From: Esteya vermicola
Lineage: Eukaryota > Ascomycota > Sordariomycetes > Ophiostomatales > Ophiostomataceae
NCBI GenBank assembly: GCA_002778215.1
Contig: PCDM01000018.1
Span: 5,642,001-5,706,000 of the forward strand
Direction of reading: 5' to 3'
Length of the DNA stretch: 64,000 nucleotides
The notes beneath the pieces were generated by a model. That model was not told the DNA's origin. It saw nothing but the letters and a program-made list of their open reading frames with translations, and made no database searches. This document shows, one piece after another, positions 50,398 to 62,758 of this stretch; the stretch's first letter is position 1; the number at the start of each line of letters is the position of its first letter. Both the position numbers and the translations under genes were made by a program.

Positions 50398-52482
50398 TCA
50401 TCGCACAGCCTTCTCTTCATCCTTGGCTGGCGAGGATCCTCTGGCAGGCATGTACGACTGGCCGCCCGGCGCACCGCGTGTCCGCTTCTCCCGCGCGAGC
50501 CGCCTGCCCGTCACCAGACTCCAGAGGTACGAGCCGTTGACGACCTCGTGCTCCTCGTCGGACAGGATCCAGACGTTGCCCAGAAAGGTCGACAGGACGA
50601 CGGCCAGCCACATGATGGGCACAATGGCAATAAAGGCCCAGCGAATGGCCTCCTGGGCCTGCTGGGCCGACGTCCCGGCGCTTCTGCCACCGCGGTTGTT
50701 GAAGACGGTCGTCATCAGCGTCAGCGACACGGTGCCGCCAAAGGGCATGGCAAAAGAGGCCAGGCAGGAGATGGCGGCCGTGCTCTGCGGGAAGTAGGCG
50801 AGCCCGTGCATGACGCCGGGGTTCATGCGCATGCCGACGCCGTGGCCGGCGAGAGCCATCATGCCGTAGACGAGGTTGACATTGTCCACGTGCACGGCAT
50901 AGGACATGACGGTGATGCCGACGGCCGACGTGAGGGCGCCCAGCAGCAGCGCCGGCAGGGTCTGGCGGGGCCAGGCGTTGGAGCTGAACATGGCCATGAA
51001 GGCGCCGGCTATAAAGTCAGCGGGAGAAGGACAGAAAGGATGAAAGAGAGAGACATACCTCCGAGACCAGGCAAAAAGTACAAGAGCGCCTTGCCCGAGT
51101 CGCTCGAGGAGCTGCCGCGGACGACGGCAAAGTAGAGATCCATAAAGTAGAGGTTGGCAAAGGTCGTCGTGCCAATGGTAAAGTTGATAAAGAAGAGCAG
51201 GCCGACGTCGCGCTGACTGAGCAGCTCCCAGGGGATCATGGCGCGCTGGCGGGGAAAGACGCGGGCCATGACGCGGCCGGGCGTCATGCAGTACTCGTAG
51301 ACGATCCAGGCGAGGGCGAGGACGATGCCGATGACGAGCGGCGCCAGCACGTGCGGCGTGTTCCACGCATAGCGGCCGCCGCCCCAGGTCAGGGCGAGGA
51401 TGAAGAGGCCGAGGCCCCAGAGGAAGAGCAGCTGGCCGCCGACGTCAATGGTGCTGATGCGCACGAGGAAGCGGCCGGAGCGCGTGCGGGGGTTGCGATG
51501 GCGCTGGGGGCTGCTGGTGTTGTTGTCGTCGTCGTCCGCCGCCAGCTCGGGCAGAGGCTGCGGGCCCAGCAGGTCGTGGCGCAGGAGGAGGAAGACGAGG
51601 GCGATGGAGACGACGCCAATAGGAAGGTTGATGGCAAAGCACCAGCGCCAGTTTGTTCTGTCTGTTAGAATTTGTATAGTACGGAGACAGGCCAAAGGGG
51701 ACAGGCAAAGGGGGACATACTGGGTCAGGTAGCCGCCGAGGACGGGTCCGACGCTATAGCTGACAGACATGATGAGGGCAAAGATGGTCCAGTTGACGGC
51801 AAAGTCCTTGAGCGAGACGCGGTCGGCCAGGATGGTGTGCACGCAGATGTTGACGCCGCTGGCCCCGATGCCCTGCAGGGCCCGGCCGAGGAGGAGGACG
51901 CCGTACTCGGTGTTGGGCGAGCCCGTGCAGATGGCCGAGCCGATGATCATGATGATGAGGGTCGCCTGCAGTGTAATGTGGCGGCCAAAGATGTCGGCCA
52001 TCTGGCTCCAGAAGGGGAGGAAGGCGGCGGATGTGAGGTTAAAAGCCGAGATGATCCAGTTGAGCTGTGAGATTTTGTCTGTCCGTGTTAGTGTGGTGAG
52101 ATGATGGGAGAACAGAAAAGAAGGAAGACAGAAAAACAGAAAAAAACACACCGAAATCCGCAGCAATATACTGCAGGGCAGACGCTACAATCGTCGTGTC
52201 CAGGCCCTGCAGGGTAAAGGGCAAGGCGAGCCCGAGAAAGACTTTCCAGCGGTAGATGCGCATCCTTCGAGCCTCGGCCTTGTCCTCGGCCGACTCGACA
52301 GCCTGCTCCTGGACACCGGTGCTGGCACCGCGAACAGGATAGGACACGAGAGGCGAGCCAGAGCCTTGTTGCTGCTGGCCATGTGCGTGCTGGTCATTAT
52401 AGTCGTTTCTCTCCCGCTCCATCTTTTGCTTCTCCTTCCTCTCCTTCCGCTTCTTCTGAACGTACTTGTAAGCGAGAATCAT
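50398..52482 (-). CDS. Major facilitator superfamily transporter, DHA2-like (14 TM)
   Basis: Proton-coupled drug or metabolite exporter family. Four exons (descending): 52482-52152, 52078-51721, 51657-51059, 51008-50398. All joins keep phase; 632 aa. A charged, Gln/Glu-rich N-terminal tail leads into TM1 LGLALPFTLQGLDTTIVASALQYIAADF. Motif A-like MADIFGRHITLQ, then GRALQGIGASGVNI and antiporter motif C VGPVLGGYLTQ are clear. The DHA2 assignment comes from motif C, the LDTTIVASAL start and the number of hydrophobic segments. The C-terminus is a polar cytosolic tail. The first intron acceptor was chosen at 52079 so that ADFDKISQLNW results; a later AG would drop conserved residues. Substrate unknown; no biosynthetic genes are adjacent. 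Confidence 0.9.
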
Positions 52483-52499
52483 GGTGAAGGTGGGATATT

Positions 52500-52640
52500 G
52501 TGAGAGAGATGAGAGGATGAGAGGTAAAAAGAGATGAGAGTATAATATAAGAATATGAGTGTGAGTATAGATATGAGTATGGGTATGGGTATAATATGAG
52601 ATGAGTGTATGATTACGATGAGAGATGAGAGATGAGGATG
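52500..52640 (-). repeat. GATGAGA/TATGAGT low-complexity tract upstream of the MFS gene
   Basis: Overlapping ATGAGT, GTATGG and GAGATGAGAG units over about 140 bp directly upstream of the MFS start. On the gene's strand this is a pyrimidine-rich leader. Confidence 0.75.
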
Positions 52641-53203
52641 ATGTAAAGACATCTCCGAGAGAGAGTCTCATCTTTTATAGACTTGGGATCCATGACTGCC
52701 TGGGCCACCTCCGACTCGGCCACGACGACACTGGACAAAACGGGCACAATTGTGCGAGAAATGTAAGCACAGGGACAACGGTAGGTGCCAGCGGGTCCCC
52801 ATAGGGTCGCATACATTGCACACGATAGAGTCAACAAGGCCATACCAGGGTCTATTCTGCGGAAATGGGTCACGACGGGGCCAAGACGGGAACAAAAAAA
52901 AAACAAGCAACGGCACTAGAGCCGCAGATCACGGTACAGCCACCCTTCCTCTGTCTTTGTTGCATCGGGAAACTGGAGACGCCTTTTTGGGCGGACACGT
53001 CTGACTTTTCCAGACGCCAGTCGGCCCAGAGCCAATCCAGGGTCCAAGGCTGACCCGGTTGGCCAGAAAAGACGACGTTGAGAAATGGCACTTACATGGA
53101 GGCTGACTTGTGGAGACGGTCACGCTAAACCATTCTGGGTACCAAAGTGCGAAGAAAATAGATATGGCCCGTGCACGCTATCTTGTTTACGGAGTCCCAC
53201 TCG

Positions 53204-53247
53204 ATATCGTTATCGTTATCGTACTCGTACTCGTTTTCGTTTTCGCT
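53204..53247 (+). repeat. Hexamer run, ATCGTT / ACTCGT / TTTCGT units
   Basis: Successive 6-bp units sharing a CGT core: ATCGTT repeats give way to ACTCGT and then TTTCGT. It is non-coding. Confidence 0.75.
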
Positions 53248-53399
53248 TGCCTCCCCGACATTTGGAATCACTTTTGCGGTGTAGTACTTTTTATATAGAA
53301 ATTACGGTCCACCGTTCCGTTCCCACTTCCCTCTGCGCAGCCACATCCTCCCCATATACATTTGTCATTCTGTTACAGCAGTCTCTGATACCGTTACCG

Positions 53400-54899
53400 T
53401 TACTTTTTCGACAGAATGAAAATCTCCCCCTCGGCAGCATTGTCACTGCCGACAAAGAGACCCCGGCCGGCTGGATCCCACGCGGCTGCGCTCAGCCGGA
53501 TGCAGTTGCTCTGCGTGAGGCCGTTGGCCGTGCACGAGCCCGGGTTGCTCGCCGACCAGATGTCGTTGTAGCCCTTCATGCTGTCCTGCGGCGCCACGGG
53601 ATCGTAGCGGCCGCTGGCCAGCTTCGTAAAGGGGATCTGGACGACCTTGAAGCCGGTGGCCGGCTGGCGGTCCCAGGAGCCGTGAAAGGTCACGTACATG
53701 TTCTTGGCGTCCGTGTCAAAGGTGTTCCAGATGGGCGCGCTGTGTGCCTGGAAGGTGAGGCGCGGCGCCTGGGCCTTGGTGTTGCACGCCGAGTCGTCAT
53801 ACGTGGCATTGGGCGCCAGCACAAAGTGGCTGCCCGTCTTGAGGGCGCGGTTGTCCGAGATGGTCGACGCGTCCCAGACCGAGAAGCACTGGGGGTAGCC
53901 GTACCAGATATCGCGCGTCGTCAGAGGGTCGCCGACTGGGGGGGGCATAAGCTAGAGACCTATAGGACGATCAGGGAGACAAAGAGACAACGTACGGTAG
54001 TTGAGCTTCTCGGCCGGATTATCGCGGTGAATATCCGTGCGGCGGCCGCTCGCCGTGCGCGTAAAGTCCTGCAGAGTCAGTCTTTGTCTTCTCCACTTCT
54101 CTGGCACTTGCCCGGGGTCACCTACATCGCCGCTGTTCTCGACACCCCACACGTGCCCGTTGGGATCCGCCGTGAAGCCAATCTCGTTGCGCATGCCCCA
54201 GCCGAGCACCTCGCCGTCCCGCTTGTAGTTGTAGCCCGCCGCCGGCGCCTTGCTCATGTCAAAGATCTTGACAATGGCCCGGCCCGTCGCCTTGTCGATC
54301 GCCGCATAGTCAAAGTTGGCGTTGCTGCCCACCTGCAGCATCACCAGGTTCGGGTTGCCCGGCGCCACCAGCAGGTTGCGCGTCGAGTGGATGCCCGAGT
54401 CCATGCCGCCAATGGCCGTCTTCTGGTTCGACACCTTCATCGTCGCGGCGTCGTACGTCCACGAAAAGGCCACGCGCTCCGAGCTCGCGTACAGCGTCTT
54501 GCCGTCGGGCGTCAGTGCCAGCCCGTGGTTGAGCGCCACATTGCTGATGAGCATCGTCGTGCTGTTGACGCAGCCGTCGGCGCCAAAGGTGTGCACCGAG
54601 ATGCCGCGGCCCGCCTGCGACACGAGCATGTGCCCGAGCGGGTCCCAGACGATCGTCCGCACCCCGCGCAGGCTTCCGGCGATCTTGATCACGCTCCAGC
54701 CCTGGGCCAGCGTCATGCCGGGAAACCGGGCCGCCGGCACGCCACTGCAGGACGTGGGCAATGGGAGCTCCGGGACGGCAGCGAGGCCTGTGCCTATCAG
54801 CAGACTGTCCCTGTTTCTCTCTTTTTTGTATCCCTTCAGTCGAGACTCACCTGTCTGCCAGAGGGCCGCCAGGCTGGCGGCAGCGAGAGAGAAACGCAT
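53400..54899 (-). CDS. Secreted PQQ-dependent pyranose/sorbosone dehydrogenase-like protein (AA12 type)
   Basis: Predicted PQQ-dependent six-bladed beta-propeller sugar dehydrogenase that would pass electrons to partners such as lytic monooxygenases or heme domains. Four exons (descending): 54899-54851, 54787-54126, 54068-53996, 53935-53400; 439 aa. A signal peptide (MRFSLAAASLAALWQTGLA) is split by intron 1. Family stretches: WSVIKIAGSLRGVRTIVWD, GRGISVHTFGADGC, LNHGLALTPDGKTLYASS, GVENSGD, DIHRDNPAEKLNYLGDP, IWYGYPQC and YVTFHGSWDRQP. The last acceptor is the CAG directly after an eight-C run, which alone gives LNYLGDP in frame. There is no cytochrome b or CBM1 domain, so it resembles the single-domain ascomycete AA12 form. 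The activity is inferred. Confidence 0.85.
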
Positions 54900-55791
54900 C
54901 GTTGCAAAGGTCTGATCAACAAGATGGGATGAGAAAAAAAAGGAGGCAATCACCAGCAAAAACCTCTTTGTGTCGGCAAGAGCACTCTGACTCGAGTTTC
55001 TATATATTCGTCCTGCCCTTTTCAAGCACCCTCTGCAGACGACGCAGAAAGCAGAGACATGGCCAAGGAAATGGTAATGGGCATGCCATAATTTGTCAAG
55101 CAATCCAATCTCTCTCTTTTGCCTCCCCCTCCCGAGAATAGAGTGTCTGGCGGAAGACACGTCCCGTGGTCCAAGAAGCGCATCTCGTCCTTCTCGTCCT
55201 TCTCGTCCTTCTCGTCCTTCTCGCCCACCTCACACCACGCTATGCTATGCTAGATAGACGGCCATAAACGGCCGTATATGCCATGCATTTTTCATTTTTC
55301 CTCTTCCTGCACCCCCCATCCCCGCGCCCCCCCCCAACAAGGCATGAAAATCCCCGACGTTGGCATAGGGTCAGCTGTGTGAAAAATAAACGAAAGGGAT
55401 CACAGAGATTGGCAACACCCCACTCGTCTCTTCGCTTCCCTCCTCCTCGGATCAGTCAGTGTTTTGCCATAGTGCGTTGCGGGTCGGTAAAATGGAGGAG
55501 AAAAAAGGAGTAACTACAGAGTACGACGGAGTAATACGGCATAATTGAGATAGCACTGCTGAATAAGCCAGTCGGGATATAAGGCACGTGATATCACAGA
55601 TGGTCTGGTTCATGGCCGGCAAATGTCTGATTTCTCCCCTTGCAATCCAAAATATGAAAAGATAAACATAAGAGCAGAAACAAAAAAAGGTGAAAAAAAG
55701 GCCCATCTACAGATACATCTATACGCGCTCCATGTCTCACATGTCCTCCGTGTATTTTGTGTCATCCACTTGTCCCCTGCCTCCTCGGCCT
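54900..55791. other. Spacer between AA12 start and SEC3 end
   Basis: This holds the AA12 promoter (minus strand) and SEC3 3' flank. It contains a CTCGTCCTT repeat, a C-run at 55327-55335 and a GACGGAGTAA word at about 55526. No gene is seen. Confidence 0.5.
55183..55225 (+). repeat. Tandem repeat CTCGTCCTT, about 4.5 units
   Basis: Consecutive 9-bp CTCGTCCTT units in the AA12-SEC3 spacer. Confidence 0.9.
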
Positions 55792-58700
55792 CTACCTCCC
55801 AGAAAAGGCAAACTTCACGTCCGCTCGCGGCCACTCGTAAAGCACGTCTCCCCCGTAGACGTTGGTCGTGATCGTCCCTATGCGCAGCTCCACGTCGCCG
55901 TAAAAGGTCTCGCATTCCCGCAGCACCTGGCTGATGAGCGCCTTGCTCATCGCATCTTCTGGACCAGAGGCGCTGCCGCTGCCGCTGCCACCTCCGCTGC
56001 CTCCACTGGCGCCGGTGCCGGCACCCGCACCCCCGGCACCCGCACTGCCGCCTCCGCCCGCCTCGCCACCACCGCTGTTGCTAAAGTGCTTCTCGATCCG
56101 CTTGCGCAGCGTCTCGATGCCCTTGCGCACCTCGCGGGCATCGTAGCTGCCGAGCACCTTGTTAAAGGTCGCCTTGGAGTTGCTCGGCTGCGCGGCCACA
56201 GCAGAAGGAGCCTTGCCGGCAGTCAGCTGGGCCTCGACGTTCTCGAGGTGCTCGAGCAGGCGGCCGAGCGGCCGGCGCATGACGGCGTTGAGGTAGAGGC
56301 CGAGGTGCTCCTGCATCTCCGCCGCTGCCGCCTCCTTCCAGTCGTCGAGCACGCGCGTGCCCCGCGGGTTGTCGACGCTCTCGATAAAGTAGTTCATGTT
56401 CTCGATCAGCAGAATGTGGAAGTTGAGCGCCTCCTTGTCCTCGGGGTCCGACGATCCCGTCAAGCTCGTCACGCTCGTCACCGTCGTCGTCAGGCTGCCA
56501 AAACTGCCGCCTACAATCCCGATGCCTCCACCTCCGCCGCTTCCGCCGCCGCCGCCGCTGCCACCACCTGAACCGGCTCCCATGGTGCCCGTAATCGTCG
56601 GGTTCTCGCGCGCAATCACCTTGATCGAGTCAAACATGGACCGCAGGATCCGGTCGTACTCGCGGTCGACCGTGCGGCACACACCCAGGGACGGGTCTGC
56701 GCTCTCCAGCATGCTCTCAATGGCCGCGCTAAAGTGCGGGAAGATGCGCATAAAACCAATGACGCCCTTGCGCTTCTTGATCTTCACCTTGGTCTCCTCG
56801 ATCGCCCTCACCTGCTCGTCGACCGACTTCTTGAACCGCCCCTGCAGCGTCGCGTGCAGCCGCTGCAGCACATTGTTCAGGAAATCCTGGTTCGAGTGGC
56901 TAATGTCCAGCAGTTTGCGCTCGAGCGTCGCCAGCACTCCGATGCCCTGCAGCGCCTCCAGCGACAGGATCCAGTCCATTAGACCCTGCAGATCCTGCTC
57001 GAGAGACACAAACACGGCCTCCATCGCCCGCGTCACCCGCCGCGCCAGCTCCCGGTCGGGCTCCATGGGCCGCTGCCGCCGCAGATCGGCGCCCCGGCGG
57101 TCACGTGGTCTTGACGCTGCCACCTCTTCGGAAAAGTCGGCCTGCTGCAGCGTCGACGCGTGGAAGAACTGGATGACGAAATTCTGTTCCATCTGCACGA
57201 GCGGCAGCAGCTCGTCCAGCAGGCTCGCAAACACCTCGTACGGCTGGCTGCGGTTGTCGTTCTTGCCGTCTGCCTGCCGGTCGCCGCCGCCGCCGCCTCG
57301 CTCGCTCAGCGGTGATCGCAGGGACCGCGCCAGCGTCTGGCTCCGCTTGACCGTCAGCTTGCGTGCCGTCGTTGCGATGCCCTCCTCCTTCTTCTCCTGC
57401 AGCGCCGTGAACAGAATCTCAGACTCGTCGGTCGTCGGCTTGCGCGCATTCTTCTTCCACACGGCAATGACCTCCCGGAATTCATTGCGGTAGAGCGACT
57501 GCATCTGCTCCTGGTAGATTTGCAGAATGCGGTCCCAGTTGGCGAGGTCGGCCTCGCGCGCATACAGCATCAACGGCCCGTACTGCCACAGCACATCCCG
57601 CCCGGCATCGTGGTTGCGCGCGTCGGCCTTTTTGGACAGCGCACCCTCCATCGCCCGCCGCGTTAAGGCGTTGGCGCGGTCAAACGCGCCGGCCATGAAG
57701 ATGACTAAGCGGCGCATAAAGGCGTCGCTCTCGGCCGAGTACATCTCCTTCTTCTCCCGCACGACCCGCATCTGGCCAAAGTCGCTGTTGAGCCCCGCAT
57801 CGTTGGCACCGCTGCTGTTGCCGTTTCCGCTGCCGCTGCCGAGCGTGCCAATGGCGAGACCACCAGACGCTGCGGCTGCCTGCCGCGTCTCGGCACTGCC
57901 CATGCTCGGGTCGATTTTGGACATGGCCTTGAACAGCGTCACCAGCGCCGCTTCGATCTCCTCGATGCCCACGCTGCTGTCGAGGGGCGCGCTGCGGAGA
58001 GCCTCCAGGTCGCTGGGTGTGATGGCGCACGTGTCCAGCAGAGACTCGAGTTCCTTCATCAGCAGCTTCTGGTTGGCGGCCTGCACCTGTAGACCCTGTC
58101 CTTGGGCCTCGATATAGGCAATATCCTCAGAGAGAGTCTGTCCAGTTAGTATACGGTAGAGTAGAAGTGGAAAAGAGAAGAAAAAGACAAAAAGACGCAC
58201 CGATAATTCCACGCTGTAGAGCGTAAGCAAATTGTCCAACTCCTCGCACTCGCCCACGGCTGCATCAATGCCCGTCTTGATCACCTCGACCCGCTCATCC
58301 TCCTCCTGGAAACGGGTCAGGTATTCGCCAGCCTGTGCACGGTTGAGTTCTCGGTCAATGTCAATCTTGAGCGCGTCCATGTTGACCTTGCGCATGCTCT
58401 CGCCGGGCACCCAACCGAAAAAGTCGAGCCAGCGCGTAAACTCTGTGGCCCGCTTATCGGAAATGATGGACGGGTCCACGCCCAGCGCCGTCAGGTACTG
58501 CGTGTCGTTGCCAACCATGAGCTTCCGAGCGGCAGCGATTCTAGCCTCGACCTCGGCCTCGGCTTCCGCAGCCGGATCGGGTTTCTTGTCGGGCGTCTTG
58601 TCGGGCGTCTTGCCCGGCGTCTTGGACCCTTTATTATCCAAGCTCGACGGCCGACTGGAAATGGGCACCGTAATCTTCACTTCTGGAATGGACGATCGTT

Positions 58701-59683
58701 GCGGTGTCCGGGGCCGCTGCTGGTCGTCCACCTTGGGCTTCTCTTCCACCAGGGGCCGGGGTGGAGCCGGGACCACACCAGTGATGCCGTCAGGGCCCTC
58801 AGATGTCTTGCTCTGTGCTTGCCGCAGACGCTCTCCGGCGCCGCCCGGCCGTGGCTTGAACGCGCTCGCCTTGGTGGCCGCACGCCAAAAGGCACCTGCA
58901 ATATCATTCTTGGACTTTTTCTTGATCATGGGACCGAGGCCGGGCCGCATGTCTTCACCGTCGGCAGAGGGGGACGACAGCGGAGAGACGATGTCGCTGC
59001 CCTCCTCTCTATCTGCCGGTGTCTCTGGCTCTGGTGGTGACGATGGTGACTGTGCGGCCTGGGTCTTGGTCTGGATCTGTATGGGGTCGCCCAAGGGCGG
59101 TTTTGCCTGTTCGGAAGAAGACGCTCCGTTTTGCGCACTGCGCAAGGGAAGCGGTGAGCCGTCCTGTGGTGATCCCCGACTCGTGTTCCGAGGCGGTGGC
59201 ATGGGATCTCGTGAGCGAGAAGCACCCATGAGCGGTGCCGGGACAAGGCTCTCGTCGATCTGCCCTTGTCGAGAGGGGTCCATGGGCGGGCGTTTCCTTT
59301 CGGGTGGCCCCTTGGCTTCAGCGAGGGCCAATGCTGGTGCCAGCGCCGGGGATGGGGTCGGAGTCGATGACGATATCGACGTCGGTGCTGGCGCTGGCAC
59401 TGGCAAAGGAGGCTTGCTGTTCTCGCTCAAGCCAGCGCTGCCAAAGGAGCCGGGCCCAGCAGCGCCGTTGATGGGGCCATTTCGCGAGCGGGGGGGGATG
59501 CTGGCCGTGCCATCGTCGCTGCGCTGAGACACGGAGGCCGCCACAGACTCTTGACTCTTGTTGCTGCCGGCCAGCCGTCGCAGCACGGTCTGGTTGGCAG
59601 ACCGACCAGAGTCGATACTCGTTCCCGGCGAGGGCGTGCCATTAGCCAGCATGGCACTCCGCTGGCCAGTCCGGTAGTCAGGC

Positions 59684-59724
<41 letters not shown>

Positions 59725-60582
59725 CAGTTGCTGCTGCTGGCTAAAGGAAGACGGGGGATAGGCTGCGCCATTGGAGGAGGGCGGGCGCTGGCCATAGTTG
59801 TTGGGGCGCAGAGGTGGTTGTGGTTGCGCCAGTAGAGGAGGAGGTGGTTGGCGGGAGGCGAGAGAGGGAGGAGCATTCTGCTGGGCCTGTTGTATTGGCG
59901 GCTGCTGCTGTGGCGGTGGCAAGGATGAAGCCACAGCCACCTGTGGCTGCTGTTGTGGTCTGCGCAGCTGAGCGCCGCCCTGGATATACTCGAGCTCGGC
60001 GGGGTCGAAACCGCCGAGCAGGGGCACCTTTCCGCCCGAGTACTTGGCGTAGATCTTGAGCAGGCTAGAAATGAAAAACCTCTTTTCCTTTTCCGTCTGG
60101 GCCTGCCAGTAGTAGGGCTTGCCGAGCGTGATGAGAAAGCCGACGCTGCCGGCCCACTGCCGCAAGTCGGGGCTCGTGTTGGCCGATGTGTAGGATTCAA
60201 TAGCCGAGAGGTCGTTGAGGTCCCACGTCTTGCCAATGGAAAAGGTGCCGTTCGAGTTCTCCTTAGACTTGTGCACGCGTACCATGCCAGACGAGCGGAC
60301 GGCGACGATGATGACGCGGTTCTTTTGGGATTGGGGTGTGCGTGCTTGGGGCGGAGGGGGAGTCGTCGGATGGGAGCCGTACTCGACAATCTTGATGTGG
60401 GTAATGTATGTCTCGAGGACTGTAGTGGTTAGGGTCGGAGGAGGGAGCCGCGGTCAGGGGCAGGGAGAAGACATACCAGATCCATTTGCGTCTCGCTTGC
60501 TAAAGCAGCTGTCAATGATGCGTCGTTTCTCGTCGTCAAAGAGCTCGGCCCGCGCCAAATCGCGAGAGCCGGACATGGCCAT
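55792..60582 (-). CDS. SEC3: Exocyst complex component Sec3
   Basis: Membrane landmark subunit of the exocyst, tethering secretory vesicles at sites of polarised growth. Three exons (descending): 60582-60477, 60419-58201, 58137-55792; about 1556 aa. The N-terminus MAMSGSRDLARAELFDDEKRRIIDS runs into the Sec3 PIP2/Rho-binding PH-like domain (about residues 36-170, with TWDLNDLSAIESY and FLITLGKPYYWQA). A 500-residue disordered Pro/Gln/Ser linker with a polyglutamine tract follows. The Sec3 C-terminal helical region starts around WLDFFGWVPGESMRKVNMDAL. The second intron (58138-58200, donor GTGCGT, branch ACTAAC) is 63 bp, stop-free and in frame, so the unspliced frame stays open. The C-terminus has a Gly/Ser/Ala-rich insert before AMSKALISQVLRECETFYGDVELRIG. 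Identification is firm from the PH-like domain and whole-length layout. Confidence 0.93.
59682..59740 (-). repeat. CAG/CAA polyglutamine tract in SEC3 linker
   Basis: A run of CTG/TTG triplets on the + strand encodes about 20 glutamines, interrupted once by Leu, on the minus strand. Confidence 0.9.
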
Positions 60583-62758
60583 GGCGCCCAGTCCCAGGGG
60601 CCAAACGCGGACACGTCAAACGAGGCGAGGAAGAGAGGGGGAGAGAGGCAGAAGAGAAAAAAGAAAGAAAAAAGAAAGAAAAGAAAGGAGAAAGAGAGGG
60701 GAGAAAAGAGGAGGAGAAAAGAAAAAAGAGTGTCGTAGTGGTTGGGTGACTGTTGAATGTCTCGAGATTCGCGTTTCTCACAAATACACAGACAAGGACA
60801 GAGGAGGCGGCAGAGACGGCAGCATCTTTGAAGCCGCCTTCAGGCAGACCGAGGAGATGCGGCGTTGTCGAGAAGGTTGTTTTGGATTAGAGGGAAAAGT
60901 CGTCAATCAGCGTCAATGGGGCGTCGATGGGCGACGATGGGCAACGCTGCGTTCTTCGAAATCGCAAGGTCTAGCCTGCCACAGACACGTTCAATGGCAG
61001 AGCAACAATCGCGTGGACGACGGGGATGGGGTTGCTGTCGGATCGGGTGGGAGGGGGGGGGAGGCTGGCAAAGAGGAGGTCTGTCCAAGCTTCAGGGACA
61101 ACCACGACCAGACCAGACAGCCACATCTCCTGCCACAAAAGACACAAAAGCGGTTTAGCGCCTACTTTGAAGACAGGATGACACACAGATGCTCATACAG
61201 TGCCGGTTACTCATAGGCACGGTCCAATACACTGTGTCTTTTACACTTGTCAGAGGACAGCTGCACGCCCGATTCTGTCATGACGACACGGCAGCTGCCT
61301 CTACTATCGTGCTGCCTAGTACGTCTCCTGGCTTGCCATGGTCGGCATTTTCCGGCCATGAACCTGCTGCGTTGTGAACGTAAATTCCTACACAGTGCAG
61401 CCAAAACAGGCTCTGCGCAACTCCATGTGCAACAGCCGCCGGCTTAAGCGACTCCCGTGTCTCTGCCGCAGGCCTGGAGTTGTCAGCAATGGAGGAAGGA
61501 GGCCCACTTCCACATGAGGCAAAGCAGAGCGAGCTCTTTCCGTTTCAAGCAGGGCTTCCCTGACACTGCCGTTTGGTAGCGATGCACGTGACATGAATGC
61601 CTCAGAGTTGGAAATAGCAAGAGGGGCCAAGAGTGTATGGGTGATGGGAATGCGAATGACAACACTGCTATGTACGTAGGCAGAACTATAGACACAAATG
61701 ACTCTCATCTTTCAAGACTCCGACCTGCTGACTGCATGACTAGAAAAAGGAAAAGGGGACGAGATCGTGCGGATCATGACAGTTTTCCATCTACTCGTCT
61801 TCTTTTCGCCCTTTTCGTCCTTTTCGTCCTTTTTGTCCTTTCCCTTTTTTTGCGCTCACACAGCACTACAGCATCCAGAAAGATGTTTCCTAAAAAGGAA
61901 CAATCTGTCCCTCGTTGCTCAAGTTGGCTGCAGAGAAGGAATCATACGACTAGCGTCTATTAGCCGAACATCGGACAGGGTGAGCGATCAAAAAGACAGC
62001 AGAACAGATAGAAAAGACGAGAGATAGACACAGGCAGGGTCCAAGAGTCTGGAGCGCAGAAACGAATTCGATTTCCCTGCTGAGAAAGGACAGCCGGGAA
62101 GAGTCCCGAAAAATGTCCGTCAGAGTTGTGCCTGGCTGCCTGAACGACAAGAGCCGGGGAAACCTGGCTCGTGACCCTGTCAGAATGCAAAGTCATAAAA
62201 ATCAAGTCTCTGAGGGTCGATACCAAACCCGAGCGGCTGATTGGAGGAGTCCCTCCTACACAGTAGTAGTGTCGTTCTTCCCTTCGGCTTATCTTGACTT
62301 TTGGAATTTGGGGACTTTCTTTTTTTGCTTTTTTTTCCTTTTTTTTTGCTCTTTTTGTTGGTGCACCACTCTTATCGCTGTTATCCCAGCTATCCCAATC
62401 GGGCAATTTTTTACGGTTCACTTATTCAGAGTAAAGTCTAAGCGTGCCACACACCCCCCCGGCTTTGAAAGGGTAGTTGAAACCGAGAGACTGCCTCTTT
62501 GGTCCTGTCAGAGGGTCCGATAAGCAGACGCTATTGGACAGCACGGAAGACAGTCGGACGCGGCTCATTGCTTCCTGACAAGTACTTATAAGCTGCCCGT
62601 CCCGAGACCCCTCACGAGGTCACGTCTCTATATCTGTCTCTATATCGGTCTCTGTATCAGTCTCTGTATCAGTCTCTGTATCTCACTCCATCACCTTCAC
62701 TCCATCACCCTCACTCTCACACATACACTCTGTCTTTTCCACACTCTCTCTCTCAGAT
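60583..62758. other. Divergent promoter region of SEC3 and the amine oxidase gene
   Basis: About 2.2 kb without a recognisable gene. A purine-rich stretch (60630-60730, + strand) is the SEC3 leader. A CTTTTCGTC/CTTTT run lies at 61801-61850 and a 12-bp repeat just upstream of the amine oxidase gene. Confidence 0.5.
62624..62683 (+). repeat. 12-bp tandem repeat GTCTCTRTATCN in amine oxidase leader
   Basis: Five consecutive 12-bp units: GTCTCTATATCT, GTCTCTATATCG, then GTCTCTGTATCA twice and GTCTCTGTATCT. The array ends 75 bases before the ATG and is followed by CTCCATCAC duplications. Confidence 0.9.

Larger units (their letters stand above)
52483..53399. other. Spacer between MFS gene start and AA12 gene end
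   Basis: This holds the MFS promoter with the repeat above, and a CGTTAT/CGTACT/CGTTTT hexamer run at 53204-53247. No gene is recognised. Confidence 0.5.

Noticed and set aside
53085..54932. A 615-codon plus-strand frame
   Set aside because: Antisense to the AA12 gene. Its composition is typical of a reverse GC-rich codon shadow.
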